Shown: positions 21,848 to 35,087 of the stretch, one piece after another | Numbering within the stretch: position 1 is the first letter of the stretch | Layout: the number at the start of each line of letters is the position of its first letter | DNA from: Ahaetulla prasina | Lineage: Eukaryota; Chordata; Lepidosauria; Squamata; Colubridae | DNA length: 64,000 bases | Reading direction: 5' to 3' | Assembly (NCBI RefSeq): GCF_028640845.1 | Contig: NC_080539.1 | Location: 104,930,554-104,994,553, forward strand | Translations under genes and position numbers: made by a program | The notes under the pieces: model-generated | Seen by the model: the letters and a program-made list of their open reading frames with translations, nothing else | Database searches by the model: none | What the model was told of the DNA's origin: nothing

Positions 21848-22962
21848 TAGAAGTTGAGATAAAATTTCAGACAAACACAACACAATTGGCAATCAGAGCC
21901 TGGGACAGGAAGCACAGGCCAACAGGATCAAGGTCAAGCTAGTGTTTGGGGGATGGTGTTCCACAGGGCAGGTGCAACAACAGAAATGACTCCTCTTGGG
22001 TCCTGCCAAGATGGCACTCTTTAATAACAGGTTCCATAAGCTGCCCCACAAAAAAGCATGGCCCCTTGCCATGAAAAACATTATATGTTGGGTTGGCCTT
22101 AAGGCTATGTTTAATCTTCACAGAAATTTTAATTCCAAGGAAACGGTGGAGATATAAGAAAAAGAGTTGACAAAAGGGGAGAAGGAAGTTTGCTGCGCCC
22201 TGTGTGACCCAGGCTGAGGGTGGAAATTCAGGAAGTCTGTTTGCAGACTAATTCTTACATCACAACCAGGACAAATGTGAAAGCTTCATTAGCAGTTAAG
22301 AAACCTTCACATTGAAATATATCTCGGACTAATTTTGTTTCTGTTCCTTGCTCTGAAAACTAAACTGGACTAAATTATTAAAAGCCATTTGTGTTTCTTT
22401 TAGTATTTTCTGGGGTTGGGGGGAACCTGTACTCTCATGGCCTCAAAGTGATTCAGAGCAGCAGAAGTAAAACACATCTAAGTATTGCAAGATCTCACTC
22501 ACCCAGCTGATCACATCTCTAGGGTATTACTGAACTAGCCAATCAACCACTCCAGTTTACAGAATTTCTGAAAAGCTAACAAGGATGAACTGCCATAATT
22601 AACGAGCCAATTTTTCTTAATAAGAATGAAAATAAATATTGAACCACAGAAACATGTTCTGATCAAAAGCCAAGTCTCTGTCAGTCTTGGTTAATACATT
22701 AAAAGCACTTAGTATAGCTATTTATGCTGTACTCAATAAATATTAGAGAGGTGATGAATCTTCAGGGATATGTGAATACTCAGTTCAGAGAGAATGACAC
22801 TACAAAGGTGGGTGGGCATGAAATTTAATAATGAGGATCATATTCAATTTCATATTGAATCATATTTATCTGAAGCCCTGACAGCCTTTCCTTGCGTCTC
22901 ATGTGCCCTTTAGTTAGATGAGTATACTTAGTGATACTGTAAGCCAGAACATTTTGACAGTA
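21848..22962. other. Unannotated low-copy DNA
   Basis: No gene or repeat family recognised. Confidence 0.45.
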
Positions 22963-23144
22963 CATATAGCCCTTGACTCAAAACAGTTCATTTAGTGACC
23001 ATTAGAAGTTACAATGGGATTGAAAAAAAATGATTTATGACTGTTTTTCACACTTTTGACCGTTGCAACATCCCTGTGGTCATGTGGTCAGATTTCAGAT
23101 ACATGGTAACTGCTTCATATTTATGACGGTCGCAGTATTCTGGG

Positions 23145-23534
23145 TAGTGGTGGGATTCAAATAATTTAACAATCTGGTTCTCTGCCCTAATGACCCTAAT
23201 GGATGGGTGTGGCCATGGTGGGCATGGCCATGGGATGTGATAGGAAGCACTCGGCTTCCTGTACCACCACCACCCCTGTGAGCAAAAATGGGCCGCGAGG
23301 GGGATGTGCCGCCCATATCATGCCCCGTTTTGGGCCTAATAGGCCTCCCTGCAGCCTCCTGGAAGTGAAAATGGACCGTGCGGGGGGGCATGCTGCACCT
23401 CCCCATGCCCCATTTTGGGCCTAATAGTCCTCCCTGCACTTACCTGGGAGCCAAAATGGGGTGCATGGGGACTCCTGGAAGGGACAGGGTGGGAAGAGGC
23501 GGGGCGGGGCCAGCCAGCAATTTAAATACCACTG
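23145..23534. mobile_element. hAT-type MITE inside the mariner-type MITE
   Basis: Left end TAGTGGTGGGATTCAAATAA (first C mutated), right end AATTTAAATACCACTG. Flanks attctggg (23137-23144) and atcctgga (23535-23542) match 6 of 8. The interior is GC-rich with two repeats of CCCATTTTGGGCCTAATAG-type text. Confidence 0.8.
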
Positions 23535-23638
23535 ATCCTGGAGTCACGTGATCACCTTCTGTGACCTTCTGACAAGCAAAGTCAATGGGGAAGCCAGATT
23601 CTCTTAACAACTATGTTACTAACTTAACAGTTTCAGGG

Positions 23639-24159
23639 TGTCGTGTCCCACTCCTCCGCTGACGGCCGGGTCAGGGAAATCCGAATCAGGCTTGCCTCTG
23701 CAGCTCTGTCCAAAGTCCTAGCAAAGTCCTCAGAGCAGGCAGGAGACCAGTAAGTGACTTCAGCAAGATAAGTTCGACTTTGCCTGACTCAGAGACTGCC
23801 AGAAAGCAGATCCTTTATATAGGCCATGGGGTGTGGCTCCATGACTCAGCACTCATTAAGGCCTGCCCCTCCCTTCCTTCTGTTGCCTCCGCCTATCCAA
23901 TCTTCTGATGCGAGGGTCACTCCAATCAGCTGTTGTTGGGAGTAAACTTTCCTCAGGCTCACATGCTGTGGAGGAGGGGGAGGGGTCTAGCTGCTCCGTT
24001 TGCCTGGGCATGGAGCCAGGGCTGGGGCCGGGGGATGCTCCCTCCTCTGCAGCTTGTCTGGGCATGGAGCCAGAACTGGGGCCGGGAGGCATACATTCCT
24101 CCGTGTTCGGGAGCAGATAAGCAGACCCCGGCTGCGGTGAGAGCGGACAAGACACAACA
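23639..24159. mobile_element. Solo LTR (521 bp)
   Basis: It starts TGTCGTGTCCC and ends GACAAGACACAACA, giving TG...CA ends with an imperfect inverted repeat. A 5-bp target duplication, caggg, lies at 23634-23638 and 24160-24164. Twice-repeated GGGCATGGAGCCAG-type segments lie near 24007 and 24060. No internal retroviral or Gypsy coding region is present, so it formed by LTR-LTR recombination. The family (Gypsy or ERV) cannot be told from the LTR alone. Confidence 0.88.
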
Positions 24160-24283
24160 CAGGGATTCACTTAACAATTGTTGCAAGAAACATCATAAAA
24201 TGGGCCAAAATTCATTTAACAAATGTTTCACTTAATAACAGAAAAGTTGGGCTCAAGTATGGTCATAAGTCGGGGATTATCTG

Positions 24284-25983
24284 TACATTCAAGCTTCTAG
24301 TAACTTAGTAACTCCTATCTTTTTCTTTCTGTTGTGATCTGGGAATTTTCCATCTGTTTATGAAATCTGGGTCATGGCATAATTCTTTTCATTTCTTTAA
24401 TCGTATCCTGGCTGTGTGCTGCTTTTGAGTTTCACCTTCAGTAACCCCAATTAGAAGTGGGAATTAAGTTAAAAAAAATACATGGAGGAAGATCTAGAGT
24501 TCAGATTTTCCGCCTGGTCAGGAAAAACACTGCTGCCATGAGACCATGCAAAAATCCAATCGTTTCCCACAGAGCAGAAAGAAGAGAAAATGTTGGCTCA
24601 GACAAGTAATTTCATACAGCAGATGAGTCACGCCACTAAGGTTTGTTTGTTTTTTTCATTTCAGCATGATCTCAGCAGCAATCTAATGAAATGCTTTGAA
24701 ATAATAAAGCCTAACTTCTTTTTCTAATTATCTTTAAATAGTCTCCAAGTCTCATCTCCTTGCCTGCTATTGATTAAAAACAGCCTTATCCAAAGAGGAA
24801 CAGAGAATTAGAAAGGATAACATTCTGCATTCAGTGTACTTCAGTGAGGTAATATTTTGTGGGGTTTTTTTTATCAAATCTGGACCTCCGGCCATACAAA
24901 CAATTCAAGATGTGTCCAACTTTTAAGAGCATTTGAAAACTGTTTGGTTTATTGTACAGTACCCTGCCTACCCTGGAGCTCCCATAATAGATTCACCAGC
25001 CTGTGTATTACAGTACTGCCAATTTCAGCATCTTGTGTTCACATCTTGTATTCATAAGACCAGCTGGAAATTGGCAATCTTATTCATTTTCCATGGAAGC
25101 CAAAATATTATTTAAATAGCATATTTTAACCAACTTGGAATGAAATCTACCTACCAGTCCATCCGCAGCTCTTCAACATTTTTGACCAAGGCTCCAGAGA
25201 CCATGGGGTGATTGATAGACTTGCTGAGCTGAGTCATAGACTTATTGCAGACTTATCTTCTGCAAGTTAGTTTGTTTTAACAATGTGGCTTCCCTATGAA
25301 AGAATGGATGGAGGCTTATAGAAAGTCTGCAAGTTGTAGCTTTCACCAGGAAATGTTCTTGTTCATGTGGAAAGGGACAGGAAACATGCTAATGACACAT
25401 TCTTTCTAAGGAACAAAAGATCGTAGGTGTTTTACAGTGACTTGGAACTGATCCCTAATGTTCAACTATTTCTCCTTCCCTCATATTGAGCAGAAGGTAG
25501 GTGATGATTCGTAGTTACTAGATAGGACCATGCATAGTCTGTACCAGACATTTCAGCCCACTGCTGATATAGAAAAGGTTAACAGCGCAAGAAGCTGTTC
25601 CAGTGCATTAACCTTTACATGCACTGTTTTGCTCAAGTTGGCACTTCCCTATCAACACAAATAGCAATATGATTCCAGTTGCTTACATTCCAACATGTAA
25701 TCCCAATCACTCTGAAAGACATTTGAATGTTAGAAATGTGCTGAGCTCTGGGAGTTTTCCAGACATATGTAAGGTTCAGAGTCTAGCCATAATGTTTCCT
25801 GAATTCAGAAAACCTAGTATAATTATGATTTCTGAATCATAATCATAATTAGGAAACTTGAAATTCAATAATGGAATTCCCACTAAAATTAGTGCAATGG
25901 TTGCTTCACAATCTTTTGCTCTCTTCACTTATGTTAATACTGGATATCCTCCATAAAGCATGCAATGAGACCAGGAATAACAA
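24284..25983. other. Unannotated low-copy DNA
   Basis: No repeat family or exon recognised. The stretch 24590-24800 has a non-repeat, AT-rich, enhancer-like texture, which is not evidence of function. Confidence 0.4.
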
Positions 25984-26112
25984 AATAACAGAGTTGGAAG
26001 GGACCTTGGAAGTCTTTTAAGCCAATCCCCTGCTCAGGCGGGAAACCCTATATCATTTCAGACAAATGTCATCTGAACTCTTCTTAAAAACCTCCAATGT
26101 TGGAGCATCCAA
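25984..26112 (-). mobile_element. CR1 LINE 3'-end fragment
   Basis: AGAGTTGGAAGGGACCTTGG, CCCTGCTCAGGCGGGAAACC and AACCTCCAATGTTGGAGCAT match the CR1 3' end seen at 6491-6890. It ends abruptly at TTGGAGCATCC. Confidence 0.88.
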
Positions 26113-29100
26113 TTATGTAATATCTACATAATTTTTTATGTTAGTTTTATTGATTGCAGTAAAAATTTTGTCCAGATACGATTTGAATGGTGTCCTGACA
26201 AACCTGGCCATTGCTACTGATTTTATTTTATATCATCTATCTTTAGTGCATCCCAAAATATTATTTTTAGATGTACTACAAATGCTGTAAAATTCAAATT
26301 TTCTTCCTGAAGAATTTCAGGGCCCTTCTATCTTCTATGGAAAATATATAAGTCATTGATATAAAGGATCCTGTTTTCTTTTCATGTTGTTGAACTTTGG
26401 AATCTCTGAGCTGACAACCAAGGCTCACCCACTCTCCAATTTTTCATTCATACATACATACAGTACATAACATTCACCTTTGTTTATCAAGATTGCTTCC
26501 ACCTAATTCCAATGTATTCTTACATGTCATTACTTCTTTATTGTAATAAGAAATCTTACGGTACAAAGTGTAGCTTTAACTATCCTTGCCCCACTTTCCT
26601 CGTAGGATAGTGTCATGGTTATGGATGAGTTGCCCACATTTTTTAGTAGGATAAAGTCCGTAAGCAGCTATAAGGAACTTACCAAGTTTCCTGGCTGTTA
26701 GTATCATTTTGCCAATTCAAAGCTATTGAAAACAGGAGAACAATGAATTTTTCTTTGGCCTACAAGATACTTTGCGCAAAGTACGTCAACTACCTTATTG
26801 CTGTATTTATTATTCCTATTTTATAGATATGAGAATGGAGACTTAGCAACCTAGAATTTCCTGATAATGTTTCCTCTATCTGACTAAAAAAACCAACAAT
26901 ATTAGAGTTTGATATGGTAACTCTGTAAAAGTACTAACACATTGTAATCTGAAGATTTGTTGACACGCTCCCCTATGCAAAATTCTAAAAGGAAATATGC
27001 CATAGATCAACTGTAGCTAGGAACAGAAATATTTAACTAGCAACATCTGTCCTTGGATTTTTCATAGGCGAAGAAAATTTATATTATCTATGTTTCCAGC
27101 AATAGCTTAGGAATATTCATTTATGGTTCCAATATTCACTCAGTCCAAAGGCAATTGACTGGAAGGTCATGTTTCATTAACATCTGTGCTGGTACAATAA
27201 AAGGTGATTTTCTATATCCCTCCTCATTGTTATTTCTGAACCATTTCAATTTCTTCTTCAGTGTAATATCCAAAATTGCATATTGATGGGGCTGACCATT
27301 ACAATGGAAAAATTTCTTCCCATGATTTGAAATGTATATTCTTTTGATATAATCTAAAAAATATTGTGCGGCTCTGCCACTCTATTGGCTCATAGTCCAT
27401 TGGAATCGGGTGGCCAATGATTTTAAATTAATAATACATTCGTAATCCGTTACTGTTCCAAGTTCTTTTTTCAAATTGCCATTTCCAAGCCAGTCTTCTT
27501 AACATTTTCAATTTGTTGTGGAAATCAAAGGAACAGAGAAATGTTCTCTGGCTAGGGAGTAGGCCTCAAGGAGAAGGGCTAATATGGCATAATCGTTTTA
27601 GAACATGTCTCCTGAAAATGGCAACAGCAGCCAACAGTGCCTAGCTGACCTTAACTGACTCCAAAAATGTCTAAGCAGGGCCAGATCTGTTTAGTACTTG
27701 CATGAAAAAGCACCAGAACACATCAGAGCTGTAGGCAAGACTAAGAAGTTTTTTTAAAAGGAAATTCCAGAATAAGACAATGACAAGATGCTTTTGTAAT
27801 TTTGCCATGAAAATTACAGAGATGTGCCTATGAAATTACTATGAATCGAGTTTGATTTGATGGAATAATTGCCTTTTTATGGCAAAAAGCAACTTAGATT
27901 TGCTTTAATGAAGAGATTTACAGGGTGGAGGCGATGCAATTTGTTTCACTGAAGCAAAAAGATAAAGCACATTAACTCAGAAAAGCAATATAGTTGGCCC
28001 CCAAACCTCTTTGCAGGACTGCTGTTGGAGAAACTTCCTAGCTTTGAAGTCATTCCACATAAGTTGTGGGGCCACAAGGCTAATTTGTCATGTGGCATGG
28101 CCTATAGAATATGCCATAACTTTCAACACTTTTGATGAAGCTGTCTAGACTGGCAGGACTTTGGCTAGCAGTCCTGGAGAAAAGTCCTCTTAACCTTGTT
28201 CTGCTGAAAAAAATTCCTACCAGTCTTTTGCAAGAGTGACAGCTCTGCTGAATGAAGCGGAGAGAACCTCTGAAGCAGATCAGGGTGAAGCAAGCAACTA
28301 GCTCTCCTTTACTACAAGAAAGAAAGAGGCCATGTTGCTTTGCAAAGCAGTTTTGAGGGTGGCCTCATTCAAACCTTCCCTCAAGCAAGCACCCCTTTGA
28401 AGTTTTTCACAGCTTTACACTTTACTTCTATAAACACATCTCTTTCATCCATATTCTTTGACAAATTCTTACAGAAGACGAAGACCCTTTCGTGGTGAGA
28501 TTTAATATTCCTTGTCTAACTGAAAATTATTTAATTATATCTTTCCAGGATCAATTTTAATCAGGAAAAAGCCTATTGTTGTCCTTCAACTCTTTCTCTG
28601 GTACTAAATTCACTATATTTTCAAAGAGCTGAGGTGTGTTAACAATGACCAGAGGCACAAACTGACAGAGATTCGTTTACAGAAATCATATGAAGTAGGA
28701 CAACTCTTAACAATAACCTTTTGAAGAAAGACTGTGATAATGAACTAATGTTTTTCCACATCAGAGATTCAAATACTTTGAAACAATTTTAAAATGTTCC
28801 CTTTTTATTTATCAAACAGCATACTATAATGATTATGAGCTGAAATCAGTCAGTGCATTAAACTTGAAGAGGTAGGAAAACAGAAAACAAAGACAAATAA
28901 ATCTCAGTGTCTGCAGTCATCTACACTCAGTTATATTAGATACAATTATTCTTCACCTTCAGAATTTCTACTGATCACCTTACATTCATTTTACCTCATA
29001 TGCATTTGCAATTTACCATAACTCTTAATAGATTCCCTCAAATGCCAGCATTAAGTCAATTTTTCAACATTTCTCTAGCTAATCAGATGATCAGCAGCAA

Positions 29101-31743
29101 CAAATAAACAAGCATATAATTTAAAGTTTTAAGAGGAAAATGAAATTGATAACCTAATCATAATTTCTGGATTGACCTAGTGATTTTTGACCCTTGAGAT
29201 GATGATCCTGTTCTGTGCTCTTTTGAGGAAGGGAATGACGTAGCTTAACCTTACAGGATTGATTTGAAGATCAGAGCAGCATGAAGTTGCTGAATCTGTG
29301 GTAATAAAAGATTTAAATAAGGAATGACATCTATTACAATAATATAATTTTTCTAAATTAGAGCATTCAGCTGCCACGTTATGAAGAACAGATTTAAAAG
29401 CACTTTAAGTCTTGCAGAATATTGATACTTCAACTTAATGTAGAAGCTAAGGCTAAATGTATAATCAGCAAACAATGGTTCTCAGAAAGGCTTGTGAACA
29501 GTTAAAGGTGTACTGTATGTAACTTTGACTACGTAACTAATATATGAGCACACCATAGACATGTTCATCCCTCCTGGGCATACACTGAAGGCACATACTG
29601 GCTTTGAGAGCATAGCTGAAAACTTAGTACTCTCCCAGACAAATTGCACTACAAATGTGGCGATCTATTCAGCAAAACTGAGTAGGACCAAATAATAATT
29701 GGTCAAATATTGCTGTTTATCACAAGTGTGATCAGCAACAGAATAGTCCAAAGTTTAGGAAACCTGGACTGATACCATAGGGAGCCATGTATGGTTATAT
29801 CTTAGAAATACTGCAGATTTGTGGTGGTTCCAGACCACCACAATAAAATGAATATTTCAATTTATTTCATTCTACCCCCAATCCCTGATTCCAGATAAAT
29901 CTCAACAACCTTTTGAGATTAAATGTGTTCAACTACCTTCATTTCCCCCCCCCACCTTTATATCTATGCACATGTTTTCCTTACAGAGTTTCTATTCTTC
30001 CACAAAATTTGAGCCTGTCCAAAATCTGCTTCTAGCTCAGTTTTATCATGTGCTATTTTAACTTCATATAAGATCAAATGACTTATTTGTAACTAAAATA
30101 GAGGCTAATTATTGACCTATATACCAGTTGGTTTGTATTGTGTGGAAGTTGCAGGGCCTTAGAGACTATAGCACTTGTGACTTTGAAATATACTGTAAGA
30201 TATTTGAGACAAGAGAACTGAAGACAGGGTTTAGCAGGCTGAAAGTATTGGATTAAATGGAAGATAGAGGGATATTGCAATGGTTACTCTGCCCACCTGC
30301 AAGCTTAGGGAAAAGTGTTCTATACACTCAATAAGATCCAGCAGTGAAAATTACTTACACAATAAACCTTTTGCACGGACTATCCCCAAGAATGATCCCA
30401 AGATCATATCCAAGAGGAAATGTGGACTGGCTTGTCACAGTTTGCCAATGGATAGTGTGAGAGAGCTCAGAGTTCAGCTGAGAAAGGGAAACAGCTAAGG
30501 AGGGAAGTTACTGATTTCTCCTGGGAGAAATCAGAAGTAGGGTTTCAAAATGTTAGACCATTTAAAGATAATAGGCTGATAATAGCCCCCACCACCAAAA
30601 GACTCTCATATATCATTACAAGTAGTTACAATGTCTCTCTGTGATTAAAAGGCAGCCTTATAAATCATTACATTGGCTGTATTTCATTAATCATTTAACT
30701 ACAACCAGATTGATCTCTGTCCTGATCTTGGGAAACTGTAAAGATAATGTTGGCTGACGTGGTCTGTTTTTTGCACTTCTCTAATTGCATGTGTTTCTGT
30801 TTGTGATATAAAGAAGATCACTGCTCTGCAGCATAACTGGTGTGTATAAGAATTTCCCCAAATCTGCTTAAGCCAAGTGAGCAAGAAGAAGAGCTATAAT
30901 GGCCAAGAATCAATGGGAATGTTTGAGGAAAGCAGGACAGTTTTCTTTATACAGTATAGATTATTGATTTGTAAAAATGTGGATCTGCCCTATCCAAATT
31001 TATCCATTCATGCAAGTTGAACTGTAAATGTTTTCATGTTTAACAATTTGTTTCATGGAATTTTCCAATGGAGTTTTTTCACATCAGGCTCTGTGGGTTT
31101 CATGATAAATGGTTGGGCTTCCCTGAGAGAGGAAGAGAGGAAGGAAGGCAAGCAGGCAACGTCCTTTCTATAGAAAGAAAAACAGCATAATTCTACCAGT
31201 TTGTCTGTCCTTCTGTTAAATGGAGAATGTATGCACAGGCAAAACCTATTACATTTTCCATGGGGTGGGGTGGGGGTGGGAAGAGGAAAGACTGTAAAAC
31301 AAACACACAGGAAAATGAGAAGTGCATTGACTGGACTATTGATGAAGAAGAGATACAGCAGACCACTATGCTGAGCTGCTCCCAACTAAATTCCACTTAA
31401 CTGTGCACAGTGTCATACAATATGACCTTTTCTAGGAGAACACATAAAATGGAAGATCACATGACATTATTTTAAATATTATATACTGTTGTTCCTTATC
31501 GCTGCCAATTGCACAACATTTGATTTTTAACTAGTTCATTTTAAATTACAAATGTAATTTATGAGAACCAGGCTGTTGACAGAAAAGGAATTATTTGCCT
31601 GTTGTTGTTGTTGTTGTTGTGAAGCTTCATTTCTATCCTTCATTTACTGGAAAATGTAGTTATCTCAAATATTAACATTGTAAGATTAATGTTTTAATAT
31701 CTACATGTTCCCCCAAAATAGCATATATGTAGATACATATATA
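26113..31743. other. Longest low-repeat stretch of the window
   Basis: 5.6 kb of mostly AT-rich DNA with no repeat family that I recognise except a short (TTG)n at 31602-31620. ORFs are short and without domains. It could be intron or intergenic DNA; the sequence alone does not say. Confidence 0.45.
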
Positions 31744-31797
31744 GAGAGGGAGGGAGGGAGGGATGGAGAGAGAGAGAGAGGGGGAGAGAGAGAGAGT
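31744..31797. repeat. (GGGA)n/(GA)n microsatellite
   Basis: GAGGGAGGGAGGGAGGGA passes into GA repeats interrupted by GGGG. Confidence 0.93.
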
Positions 31798-31821
31798 CTG
31801 ACTAAGGGACTGAGTTTAAAC

Positions 31822-32042
31822 CAGGGGTGAAATCCAGCAGGTTCTGACAGGTTCTGGAGAACCGGTAGCGGAAATTTTGAGCTGTTCAGAGAATCAGCAA
31901 ATACGACCTCTGGCTGGACCCAGAGTGGGGAGGGAATGGAGATTTTGCAGTATCCTTCCCCTGCCATGCCCACCAAGCCACACCACGCCCACCAAGCCAC
32001 GCCCACAGAACTGGTAGTAAAAAAAATTGGATTTCACCACTG
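31822..32042. mobile_element. hAT-type MITE, GGTGAAATCC subfamily
   Basis: Termini CAGGGGTGAAATCCAGCAGG and TTGGATTTCACCACTG. The 8-bp target duplication gtttaaac (31814-31821 and 32043-32050) is perfect and itself palindromic. The interior has ACCGGTAGCGGAAATTTTGA and CCACGCCCAC repeats. Confidence 0.95.
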
Positions 32043-32140
32043 GTTTAAACTGATTTCACAACAGAGTTTTTATTGTAGGCCACACAAATACCCATTGTGA
32101 GATTGGTGTCTATATAAATTAAGGAATACATAAATGTAAG

Positions 32141-32405
32141 GGTCCTTGAGTGGCTCAGACTGCTAAGACAGTCTGTTATTAACAGCAGCTGCTTGCAATT
32201 ATTGCAGGTTCAAGTCCCACCAGGCCCAAGGTTGACTCAGCCTTCCATCCTTTATAAGGTAGGTAAAATGAGGACCCAGATTGTTGGGGGCAATAAGTTG
32301 ACTTTGTATATAATATACAAATGGATGAAGACTATTGCTTGACATAGTATAAGCTGCCCTGAGTCTTCGGAGAAGGGCGGGATATAAATGCAAATTAAAA
32401 AAAGA
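32141..32405 (+). mobile_element. tRNA-derived SINE with L2-type 3' tail
   Basis: The head GAGTGGCTCAGACTGCTAAG is A-box-like and GGTTCAAGTCCC is a B box. The body GGTTGACTCAGCCTTCCATC is followed by the 3' module GCTGCCCTGAGTCTTCGGAG and AAGGGCGGGATATAAATG. That module is the same stem-loop that ends the L2 LINEs in this window. It ends in an A-rich tail. A second copy lies at 51900-52175. Confidence 0.92.
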
Positions 32406-33892
32406 AACATAACTAAATAAATCATTAATAACTAAATAAATCATTTTGGCATCCCTGGAGCTAGGCCTGGAATCCTATAATGGTGGACCTTCCCTAAAAA
32501 CGAACATTTATTAGAAATAACAAAACGGATTTTAAGATTAGCTATATTTCTTTCCCCCATTTAAACTTAAGTTATTTGCCTGGTTTTTCTCCTTGATCTT
32601 TTCTAGCAATTTACTGCATTTTTATTTATTTATTTGTTTGATTTTTATGACCACACATCTAAGTCAATGACTCTGGGCTGCTAACAGTTAAAAAATATAT
32701 ATTACAATTAAAATAAATAAAAAAAATTCAAAACAATAAAAACAGTCAAACCAGAAAATTTTGCTGTGTTTTCTTTCACACCAGCATATTGGTGTTAAAG
32801 CATGTATCCCAAGGAAAATAATTCCTTTTCTGTCACCAGCTTGGTTCTCATAAATTACATTTGCCACTAAAATGAATAGCAATAAATAACAATATGTTAT
32901 TTTTGCTGCAGGGTGCGATCAAAAGCCAGATTTCAGTCACAACAGTACAACTGAAGCTCTGCTTGTTTGTACAGAAAAACAGGCAGAATTTAGTCATACC
33001 ACTGTGGTCACCATTTTGACTTTTTTTAACGTACTCTAAGGACACTCCTATTTAACACTTACATAATCCAGCGTTTTCCCAGATTTTGTCATTGTTTGTA
33101 AGATCTGATTTTTAGCACAAAGAATCCATGTCTGAATACCTATTATTTAAGGCAATGCATATTTCTTTAAATATAAAAATGCATATTTCTTTAAATATAA
33201 AAATTTCTTTAAATATAAAACTAAGCTTGCAACTGTAAATGCCAAATGCCTTTGTTTTTAGGTAACATGCTATACTTAAACATCATACGTTGTTCTCACA
33301 AATATGGCATAGGGTTGAGATGAGGATACTAGACTCTGTTGTGAATAGCCTTTCCTCAGCAGTACTACCAAAAATAAACTTGATATAATAAATATTTGGA
33401 TATATCAATCATGCACTAAGTTAGACTAAGTTTATTTGCAATTGTGTGGTCATCTTTCCCACATGTTCTGCAGTTAAGAAAATAAATACGGTTGTTATAA
33501 ACATCCTCAGTGGCAAGATAATTTGCATGCATATATATATATTATGGAAATATACAAATTTAAAGCTGATTTAGCCCTAACCATTTAAAGGTTCCTCTCT
33601 TTTCCTTTTTTAAAAAAAATTGTTTTGGTCCTTTGCAAAATTCTTTTTTCTAAGAACATGGGATCATTATGTCTTTGTTTATGAATATGCAAATTATTTT
33701 AACAAAGTATGAGTGAGAAGCATCTGTTTTTATTCCTTTAGGCCAGTCAATAATACAATCCCCCCATTTTTTTTATACTTTTAAAATATATGCTAACTGG
33801 TCAAAATAGGAAAAACAAAGCAGCCAGAGTGACAGGAAGAAATTTTAAAAAGGGTTTATAGTAGCATAGCAGATTTGGATTGCAAATATTTT
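32406..33892. other. Low-copy DNA with an old LINE 3' end
   Basis: At about 32622-32720, TTTATTTATTTGTTTGATTT, TTATGACCACACATCTAAG and TGACTCTGGGCTGC look like an eroded LINE 3' end on the minus strand. A 20-base duplication (TTTCTTTAAATATAAAAAT) lies at 33163-33210. Nothing else recognised. Confidence 0.5.
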
Positions 33893-33996
33893 TTTTATTT
33901 ATTTATTTAATTTTGTCAAAACAATATATACAAGCATAACACTAAAAGATTATATAATGTATAAACAAATATATGAGGAGAAACAAGGAAATATAA

Positions 33997-33998
<2 letters not shown>
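33893..33998 (-). mobile_element. CR1-group LINE 3' UTR, left of the PLE
   Basis: TTTTGTCAAAACAATATATA and GATTATATAATGTATAAACA match 8050-8110 of the CR1-group copy. The same LINE resumes at 38361, so the PLE sits within its (TA)-rich 3' UTR. Confidence 0.85.

Positions 33999-34050
<52 letters not shown>
33999..34050. repeat. (AT)n at the PLE 3' boundary
   Basis: Pure AT dinucleotides directly abut the PLE. Confidence 0.97.
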
Positions 34051-34053
<3 letters not shown>

Positions 34054-35087
34054 TTCTGAGGTTTTCACGGGTGTTTGTATATAGGTCTTTGGTTGTTCGG
34101 GTTTTCTCCCGTGTAAAATTGGAAGTGTCTTGGCGACGTTTCAAAGTCTCATTCGTCATCTTCAGGCTTCAGCTTCGTGCTTCTGGGAGCAATGTGTGAT
34201 CGCAGCTGTTTCTTCCTTTTAACTGCTAGTGGGGTTTGAACTGATTGGGTGGGAGCTTGGCTGTGCTCTGATTGGATGGGTTTTTCTGTGCTCTGATTGG
34301 CTGGGGGTGTGTCCTGTGTTGGTGGGGGCTTGGTTGTGCTCAGTCTAATCTGTGCTGCAGGGGGATTTGAGCTGGTGAGCTGCACTGCTGCCGTTTGGCT
34401 TCGTGTTCGTGGTCGTGCTACATCTTCGTAGTGGGTGTCAGTCTGCTGCATGTATGGATTGGAGGGGTTTGAAATGGCTAATGTTGCAGCTGCGGTCTGG
34501 CTTCTGGTCCTTGGTCGTGCTTCCTGATCAGTGTGGGTTTGGGTGTGCTTCCTGGGTGGATGTGTGGTGGTGACATCCTGTGTGGACCTCGTGAGTGTGG
34601 GTCTGGTGTCATTCCTCGTGTTAGGGACACGTTTGTCAATAAGGGCAGGTTTCCAAATGGCTGGTAGGCGGGAGGTATCATCTCGTTTGTTCATGCTGTG
34701 TGGGCGTTGTGCTATCTCGATGGCTTCTCTGATTAGTCTGTTGTTAAAGTGTTCAGTTTTGCCGATAGTTCTGGTCTTTTAAAGTCAATATCGTGTCCTG
34801 TGACTTTAAAGTGTTGGACCAGGGAAGAAGTTGGTTCCTCTTTTTTGAATGAGTTCTTGTGTTCTTCAATGCGTGCACTTATTCTTCTGTTGGTTTGTCC
34901 AATGTATGTGGTGGGGCAGGCGGTGCATGGGATTTCATATACTCCTTGATTTTCTAACTCAATTTTGTCTTTGGGGTTTCTTAGGATGGTGGATATTTTT
35001 TGGTTTGTGCAGAATGCTGTCTTGATGTTATGTTTGTGGAGGATCTTGCTGATTCTGTCTGTGGTGCCTTTTATATATGGGAGGAGG
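34051..35087 (-). repeat. PLE downstream pseudo-LTR
   Basis: About 1.04 kb, homologous to 36937-37961. It includes the GIY-YIG coding region, the low-complexity C-terminal extension and the hammerhead-like segment. In this copy the segment at 34139-34165 has lost the bases needed for the 3' side of stem II. Confidence 0.9.
34149..34694 (-). pseudogene. PLE ORF C-terminal extension
   Basis: A 181-residue frame downstream of the nuclease, rich in Thr, Pro, Gln, Ser and Arg. The motif ARPRTRSQTAA occurs twice, about 45 residues apart, so the region has grown by internal repetition. It ends [11 protein letters not shown] and stop. In the parent element it is presumably continuous with the RT-nuclease frame and is separated here by a frameshift near 34700-34733. 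I know no function for this tail; a basic, disordered nucleic-acid-binding role is only a guess. Confidence 0.8.

Larger units (their letters stand above)
22963..24283. mobile_element. Tc1/mariner-type MITE carrying two later insertions
   Basis: The element is in the opposite orientation to the 3888 copy. Its pieces are 22963-23136, 23543-23633 and 24165-24283. It is interrupted by a hAT MITE (23145-23534) and a solo LTR (23639-24159). The ends are TATAGCCCTTGACTC and AAGTCGGGGATTATCTG, followed by TA. Confidence 0.85.
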
